Translations under genes and position numbers: made by a program
DNA from: an uncultured Solobacterium sp.
GTDB lineage: Bacteria > Bacillota_I > Bacilli_A > Erysipelotrichales > Erysipelotrichaceae
Direction: 5' to 3'
Length of the DNA: 38,144 nt
Assembly (NCBI GenBank): GCA_900546285.1
Contig: URCJ01000015.1
Span: 1 to 38,144 of the forward strand
The notes under the pieces: model-generated
Told to the model about the DNA's origin: nothing
Seen by the model: the letters and a program-made list of their open reading frames with translations, nothing else
Databases searched by the model: none
Shown: positions 34,108-38,144 of the stretch, in pieces
Numbering within the stretch: position 1 is the first letter of the stretch
How the letters are laid out: every line of letters begins with the position of its first letter

Positions 34108-34202
34108 CCTATAAAACTTTATAGGTCTTAATATACACCAATTTGTATATTCATTTTCATAAAACTTGTAATTATTTTCATATGACTGAAATTTTTTTCA
34201 TA
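34108..34202. promoter_or_regulatory. Control region of the oligopeptide operon
   Basis: Three elements are seen. A palindrome CCTATAAA-AC-TTTATAGG (34108-34125) lies just before the oppB ribosome site and partly overlaps it on the transcript. A -10-like segment reads GGTGTATATTA on the minus strand (34129-34139), identical to that before pepD2. TTTTCATA is repeated at 34154, 34175 and 34195, spaced 21 and 20 bp, about two helical turns. Stretches at 34152-34166 and 34221-34235 resemble the CodY box at 12 of 15 positions, but AT-rich sequence gives such matches by chance. No good -35 is seen, so an activator is likely. Confidence 0.5.
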
Positions 34203-34229
34203 AGTGTTTATAAAAAAATAAATTTCTTG

Positions 34230-34273
34230 AAAATAAAAAATGCCGATTGTGCTATCATTTAGCTAATCGGCAA
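34230..34273 (-). terminator. Terminator of the PepD2/M20 unit
   Basis: Minus-strand TGCCGATT-AGCTA pairs with TAGC-(AC)-AATCGGCA around a short loop, followed by TTTTTTATTTTC. The stop codon of the M20 gene lies within the hairpin. It separates this unit from the opp operon. Confidence 0.8.
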
Positions 34274-35352
34274 ATTTTTTTAAATAATTCAACTCCTGTT
34301 TCGATGATATCATCATCAAATTTATATAAGTCATTATGTAAACTAGGACAATCACCCATGCCTACAAAGAAGAACATACATGGGGCAAACTGTTTATAGA
34401 AGCCAAAGTCTTCACTGGCTCTTATTGGCTCAGGCAGATATTCTAATCCATCAATTCTTTTAATTGTTTCTTCAACTAACTTAGGATCTGAATAGTTTTC
34501 ATCAAAGCGATCAAATTCTTCTATATGTACTTCAAACTTATCTTTTAAATTATCAAAATATCTTCTTACATATTCTTCTAATATCTTAAGCTCATTTTCT
34601 TTAGCAGCTCTCATAGTTAATGAGATTTCACCATTTGCGGGAGATATGCCAAAGTTTAAACTGCCAACATTTAGATTAATTATGGTAATCATTGCCAAGT
34701 TAGTAAAAGAATAATCTTTAAACTTAAATGGCTTATAACCATAAAACTTAGATAGAGGTTCAATAGACTGCGCAAATCTTGCAAGTTCATAAACAGGATT
34801 TAAACCTTTTTCAGGTTCAGAGGCATGACTTTGAACACCCTTAAGACTGATACGATAGCCAACAGAGGCACACATTACAGTCTCTGGACGATAATAGACA
34901 ACATTCTTTTTAAGACCTGGCATATTATGTAGTCCATAGACTTCATCTACTTTATATTTCTTAAATAGTGGTGCACACATTGGGGCTCCTGCACCATTTT
35001 CTTCGGCTGCTTGAAATAAATAGATGACATTCTTATCTACATTTTCAGCTTCCAACATCGCACCTAAAAGTATTGCGGTATGACCATCATGACCACAACC
35101 ATGGAAGGCTTCACCTGATGAATTAAGTATCGCATCATGGTCAGCTCTTAGTACAATTGTTTTTCTTCCTTCCTTGAAATCCTTTAAACAATACAACCAT
35201 CCACCTTCATCATGGGTCTCATACTCAGGCATATTCTCAGAGATAAAATTTTTAATTATTTCTCTTGTGTGTACTTCATGATTAGATGTTTCGGGACTAG
35301 AATGTAATAAATGACGTAATTCAATAATTTTATTAAGATTTTCTTGTTTCAT
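34255..35352 (-). CDS. M20 family amidohydrolase (N-acyl amino acid/peptide type)
   Basis: A 365-aa M20D amidohydrolase. Motifs are RHLLHSSPETSNHE, the metal cluster in GCGHDGHTAILLGAM (cysteine and histidines), FQAAEENGAGAPM with the catalytic glutamates, YGLHNMPG, and SLHNDLYKFDDD near the end. Relatives hydrolyse N-acyl or N-acetyl amino acids, hippurate or short peptides; the substrate is not fixed by sequence. The ATG at 35352 is preferred, 16 nt after pepD2 stop; a TTG at 35385 within pepD2 is the longer choice. No strong ribosome site is visible, so coupling to pepD2 is likely. Confidence 0.87.
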   Translation of the reverse strand: MKQENLNKIIELRHLLHSSPETSNHEVHTREIIKNFISENMPEYETHDEGGWLYCLKDFKEGRKTIVLRADHDAILNSSGEAFHGCGHDGHTAILLGAMLEAENVDKNVIYLFQAAEENGAGAPMCAPLFKKYKVDEVYGLHNMPGLKKNVVYYRPETVMCASVGYRISLKGVQSHASEPEKGLNPVYELARFAQSIEPLSKFYGYKPFKFKDYSFTNLAMITIINLNVGSLNFGISPANGEISLTMRAAKENELKILEEYVRRYFDNLKDKFEVHIEEFDRFDENYSDPKLVEETIKRIDGLEYLPEPIRASEDFGFYKQFAPCMFFFVGMGDCPSLHNDLYKFDDDIIETGVELFKKICRLAK

Positions 35353-35368
35353 ACTTTTATGATACGCT

Positions 35369-36799
35369 TTATTTGCATTCAGCAATCAACTTAGTTAATA
35401 CTTTATAAGCTCTATCAAAAGATTCGAGCCCAAGTCTTTCATTAGGTGTATGAATGCCCTCCATAATTGGGCCATAAGTAATAACATCCATATCATCATC
35501 GATTGATGCGAAGACACCACATTCTAGTCCACTATGTTTTGCGATTTCTACTAAAGGTTTATCATATTCTTCCATAATAATCTTATTTAACTTATCACGC
35601 ATTTCACTATTAGCCTTATAGTTCCATCCTGGATATCTAGAGCCAACGCTTATAGTTACATTAAACATTCTAGCAAGCACTCTTATCTCATCAATCATAT
35701 GATCAAGGTTACAATCTAGGTTACTACGTAATGAAGATTCCATTACGATCTTATTACCAACAGTATTAATAATACCTAGGTTTAATGATGATGTAGTTAA
35801 TCCTTCAATGGCCATTGAACGATGTTTATGTCCATTAGGCAATAGGAAAACATAGTCGATTATTTGTTTACTTAATGCACTATCAATAACTTTATCTACT
35901 TTATCTATTTGATAGATTGAGCATTCAAATTGATTATCAGAGAACTCTAATTCTTTACCTATATCAATGACACTTTGTTCAACAGCTTTATCAATTGTCT
36001 CAAAAGGTAATAATGAACTAAATTCAATTTCACATTCTCTTGGAATCGCATTGTCCTTAAGCCCACCATGAACACTTATTAGGTTTATATCACCACCTAA
36101 TTCTTCTAATATTCTAAAGGCTAACTTATTCGCATTGCCCTTTTCAAGATGAATATCATTACCAGAATGACCACCACTTAATCCTGTAATAAACAACTTG
36201 TAACATGGCTTATCATTTGGAATATATTTTAAATCTAGACTTTGAGTAACAACACAGCCACCAGCTGAAGTGATGGCAGTAGTTACTTCGCCATTACCAT
36301 CAAGTGATATCATTCTTCTTGATTTAATAAGTGAGGTATTTAAATTCAAAGCACCACATAAACCAACTTCTTCTTGTACTGTAAAGACACATTCTAGCTT
36401 TGGATGAGACAACTTATCATCCGCTAATATAGATAAAATATAGGCAACACCAGCTCCATCATCAGCGCCAAGTGTTGTACCTCTTGCCTTCAAGAAACCA
36501 TCTTCTACATATAAGTCTAGAGGATCTTTCTTAAAATCATGGTCACTATCACCATTCTTCTCACATACCATGTCTAGATGTGCTTGTAATAATAGTGGAG
36601 CACTATCCTCATATCCTTTACTAGCTTCTTTATAGATAATGATATTGTTGTATTCATCTCGTATAGTTTCGAGCCCATTTTCGAGCCCAAAGTTATATAC
36701 ATAATCAGCTATCTTTTCCTCATCAAAAGATCCATGAGGTATCTTAGCTATTTCGTTGAAATAGAAACAGTAAGGCTTACTTAAATCAAACTTACACAT
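35369..36799 (-). CDS. pepD: PepD-like M20 dipeptidase, second copy
   Basis: A 476-aa M20C Xaa-His-type dipeptidase, paralogue of the gene at 25161-26585; long stretches are nearly identical (SKPYCFYFNEIAKIPHGS, YNFGLE, SAPLLLQAHLDMVCEKNGD). The metal residues are retained: H in LLLQAHLDM, D in LGADDGAGVAY, EE in FTVQEEVGLCGA and H in MEGIHTPNERL. AAGGTG lies 8 nt before the ATG at 36799; a TTG at 36805 is less likely. It is co-transcribed with the M20D gene and has its own promoter region. Confidence 0.92.
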   Translation of the reverse strand: MCKFDLSKPYCFYFNEIAKIPHGSFDEEKIADYVYNFGLENGLETIRDEYNNIIIYKEASKGYEDSAPLLLQAHLDMVCEKNGDSDHDFKKDPLDLYVEDGFLKARGTTLGADDGAGVAYILSILADDKLSHPKLECVFTVQEEVGLCGALNLNTSLIKSRRMISLDGNGEVTTAITSAGGCVVTQSLDLKYIPNDKPCYKLFITGLSGGHSGNDIHLEKGNANKLAFRILEELGGDINLISVHGGLKDNAIPRECEIEFSSLLPFETIDKAVEQSVIDIGKELEFSDNQFECSIYQIDKVDKVIDSALSKQIIDYVFLLPNGHKHRSMAIEGLTTSSLNLGIINTVGNKIVMESSLRSNLDCNLDHMIDEIRVLARMFNVTISVGSRYPGWNYKANSEMRDKLNKIIMEEYDKPLVEIAKHSGLECGVFASIDDDMDVITYGPIMEGIHTPNERLGLESFDRAYKVLTKLIAECK

Positions 36800-36823
36800 A
36801 AACAATCACCTTCTTTACAAACA

Positions 36824-36834
36824 TAATATACACC
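36824..36834 (-). promoter_or_regulatory. Promoter-like element shared with the opp operon
   Basis: Minus-strand GGTGTATATTA is identical to 34129-34139. It contains the -10-like TATATT about 20-25 nt before the start codon. Neither copy has a good -35 element. Confidence 0.45.
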
Positions 36835-36864
36835 TATCTTTTTATGATGATTAATTAAAATGAA

Positions 36865-36898
36865 TAAAAACACATCAACAAATATATCGTTGATGTGT
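36865..36898 (-). terminator. Terminator of the ATP-binding regulator gene
   Basis: Minus-strand ACACATCAAC (36889-36898) pairs with GTTGATGTGT (36870-36879) across 9 nt and is followed by TTTTTATT, just after the stop at 36906. Confidence 0.85.
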
Positions 36899-36905
36899 AT
36901 CTATT

Positions 36906-38012
36906 TTATTGTTCAACAACCTTCCAATATCCAGACTTGTTTGAACCTATTCTCTCTATGTATCCCATCTTTTTCAAATTCGATATATATCTTTGTATCA
37001 TTGATTTACCAATATTCATTATTTTGACAAGTTGTGGCTGCGTAATATTTGGATTATTTCTTATTTCCAATAAGACTTTTTCCATTTGTTCGTTCATTTT
37101 TGGTTTTTTATCTACTGGTTTATCAACCAATGAGTCTTCTAGAATTGTAAATGGCAATGTAACAACAATCGAGTTTTCTCTAAATTCAAAGGCATCTCTT
37201 CCATACATTTCAGTAATTTTTGGCACCCCTCTGCCCGATCTTTCACTTATGTGTAGTTGTAAGAATAAATCAGATAATTTGCGATTTACAGGAATTGATT
37301 CCCCAAGAAAGAATCCTTCAATTGTTTGTTCAGGAGCTAATGTTCCTCTTGATAAAATCTCTATACGGTTACTAAATACAGTTATCATCGGAGCATTGCC
37401 ATCAATCCACTTATTGTGTACAAACGCATTAATAACTGCTTCACGATAAGCATCCGCATTGAACAGCGATACTTCCTTTCTCTCCATAATACGATTTCGT
37501 TCATCTGTTTGAATTAGATTAATTACATCACTGTATTCTAAAATCTTATCAAGTGCAAGTAATATACAAGTATTGCCAAATTCTCTCACCGAAAACAATG
37601 GAGCTGCTTTTGTTTCGCCTCGAAAAATTGAAATACGAATAGGCATATGACAATCATCTGATAATAATTGAGCCATCATATTATATTTCCCATCTTTTGT
37701 TCTTAAGCCTAGGTTCTTTTCAAATGTTTCTTGCCTTAAAGTTATTCCTCTACCAGCATAATATGTAAATAATCTTACAAATGTTAAATCTTGGTACTCT
37801 GATTCAACTGTCTCAATCGTTGGAAGTCCATTAGTAAGCACATTAAAAAGTTGTGCTTCGCGTTCTGGATACTTATTAATCTTTTCTTTACTAGAACCGA
37901 TTCTGATATATCTTATCCCATCAAAAGATGTTGGTACGGTCTTTGCCGCAGGAATATCAAGCACAACGACCCTCTTACCTTGCACTTCAATTTCATTAAA
38001 TGAAAAATACAA
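36906..38012 (-). CDS. AlbA/Schlafen-like ATP-binding transcriptional regulator, 5' end disrupted
   Basis: The readable part (up to 368 aa from a TTG) is the middle and end of a family protein usually annotated as ATP-binding protein or putative DNA-binding regulator. It has the second half of the AlbA_2/Schlafen-like domain (KRVVVLDIPAAKTVPTSFDG, YIRIGSSKEKI). A HATPase_c_4 (RecG-related) domain follows, with YREAVINAFVHNKW, FSNRIEILSRGTL and SGRGVPKITEMYG. A C-terminal winged helix (TQPQLVKIMNIGKSMIQRYISNLKKMGYIERIG) ends it. Family sequence continues in frame upstream of 38012 (HAKYAGTTVNYQKDYNK and QHYLARLLTPDLYF) up to an in-frame TGA at 38130-38132 inside a strong hairpin. The first half of the AlbA domain is therefore missing, and the gene looks truncated or joined to foreign sequence. 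The TTG start is only the first available codon. Confidence 0.7.
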   Translation of the reverse strand: MYFSFNEIEVQGKRVVVLDIPAAKTVPTSFDGIRYIRIGSSKEKINKYPEREAQLFNVLTNGLPTIETVESEYQDLTFVRLFTYYAGRGITLRQETFEKNLGLRTKDGKYNMMAQLLSDDCHMPIRISIFRGETKAAPLFSVREFGNTCILLALDKILEYSDVINLIQTDERNRIMERKEVSLFNADAYREAVINAFVHNKWIDGNAPMITVFSNRIEILSRGTLAPEQTIEGFFLGESIPVNRKLSDLFLQLHISERSGRGVPKITEMYGRDAFEFRENSIVVTLPFTILEDSLVDKPVDKKPKMNEQMEKVLLEIRNNPNITQPQLVKIMNIGKSMIQRYISNLKKMGYIERIGSNKSGYWKVVEQ

Positions 38013-38110
38013 ATCTGGTGTAAGTAATCTAGCTAAATAATGCTGAAAAGGTTCTTTATTGTAATCTTTTTGATAGTTTACTGTTGTGCCTGCATATTTC
38101 GCATGAATAA

Positions 38111-38141
38111 GGCCGGTATGAAGCTTGCTTCAATACCGGCC
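38111..38141. repeat. GC-rich inverted repeat at the window edge
   Basis: GGCCGGTAT-GAAGC and GCTTC-A-ATACCGGCC form a 14-bp stem with one bulged A and a 2-nt centre. It is far richer in GC than its surroundings and lies where the upstream half of the ATP-binding gene should be. It may be a mobile-element end, or a leader hairpin. Confidence 0.6.
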
Positions 38142-38144
38142 ATT

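Noticed and set aside
34152..34235. CodY boxes as firm annotation
   Set aside because: Two 12/15 matches exist, but in such AT-rich DNA they are expected by chance, and no codY gene is in the window.

Overview
This window looks like a chromosomal segment of a low-GC, AT-rich member of the Bacillota. The gene set (PRD-type PTS regulator, lipoproteins with lipobox, AGGAGG-type ribosome binding sites, LUD-domain protein, CD1871A-type CXXC mini-protein) fits an anaerobic, gut- or mouth-type Erysipelotrichia or Clostridia-like bacterium. That placement is inferred from gene content only. TGA is read as stop. No rRNA, tRNA, CRISPR array or prophage was seen.

Layout from left to right. (1) 1-1405: a LUD-domain gene, then a decayed DUF3990 (ADP-ribosyltransferase-fold) gene, a bidirectional terminator and a possible IS3-type terminal repeat. 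(2) 1406-6774: a lactose/cellobiose-family PTS operon (EIIA, EIIB, EIIC, GH1 6-phospho-beta-glucosidase) on the minus strand. Opposite it lies a LicR-like PRD regulator whose reading frame is broken at a run of seven A. (3) 6836-7600: an IS21 istB remnant that sits where the toxin partner of a RelB/DinJ antitoxin should be. (4) 7686-12570: a methionine sulfoxide repair operon (45-aa CXXC membrane protein, NapH-like iron-sulfur membrane protein, TlpA-like lipoprotein, MsrA-MsrB lipoprotein). It diverges from an OmpR-type two-component system, and the shared promoter region carries an 11-bp-period tandem repeat. (5) 12568-13997: a two-gene toxin-antitoxin-like module (HTH fused to DUF3990, plus a partner) with repeat operators on its own promoter. 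(6) 14033-17721: class I ribonucleotide reductase nrdA-nrdB with a canonical promoter. (7) 17804-34095: one very long, tightly coupled minus-strand operon of fourteen genes. It runs oppB, oppC, oppD, oppF, oppA, S9 peptidase, M20 dipeptidase, an atypical guanylate-kinase-like protein, M24 peptidase, MFS transporter, two M24 peptidases, S10 serine carboxypeptidase and a flavin reductase, and ends at a strong terminator. (8) 34230-36834: a second peptide unit (M20 PepD paralogue plus M20 amidohydrolase) with a promoter segment identical over 11 bp to the one before oppB. (9) 36865-38144: an AlbA/Schlafen-type ATP-binding regulator whose 5' end is interrupted at a strong inverted repeat at the window edge.

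How it works together: the dominant theme is import of oligopeptides and complete intracellular hydrolysis, with a strong bias to peptidases that handle proline (three M24, one S9). The Msr operon appears to be a self-contained extracytoplasmic protein-repair chain under its own two-component system. The beta-glucoside PTS adds a sugar route. The most unusual points are the peptide operon with its embedded kinase-like and flavin genes, the iron-sulfur-driven Msr chain, and the DUF3990 module with a decayed relative elsewhere in the window.
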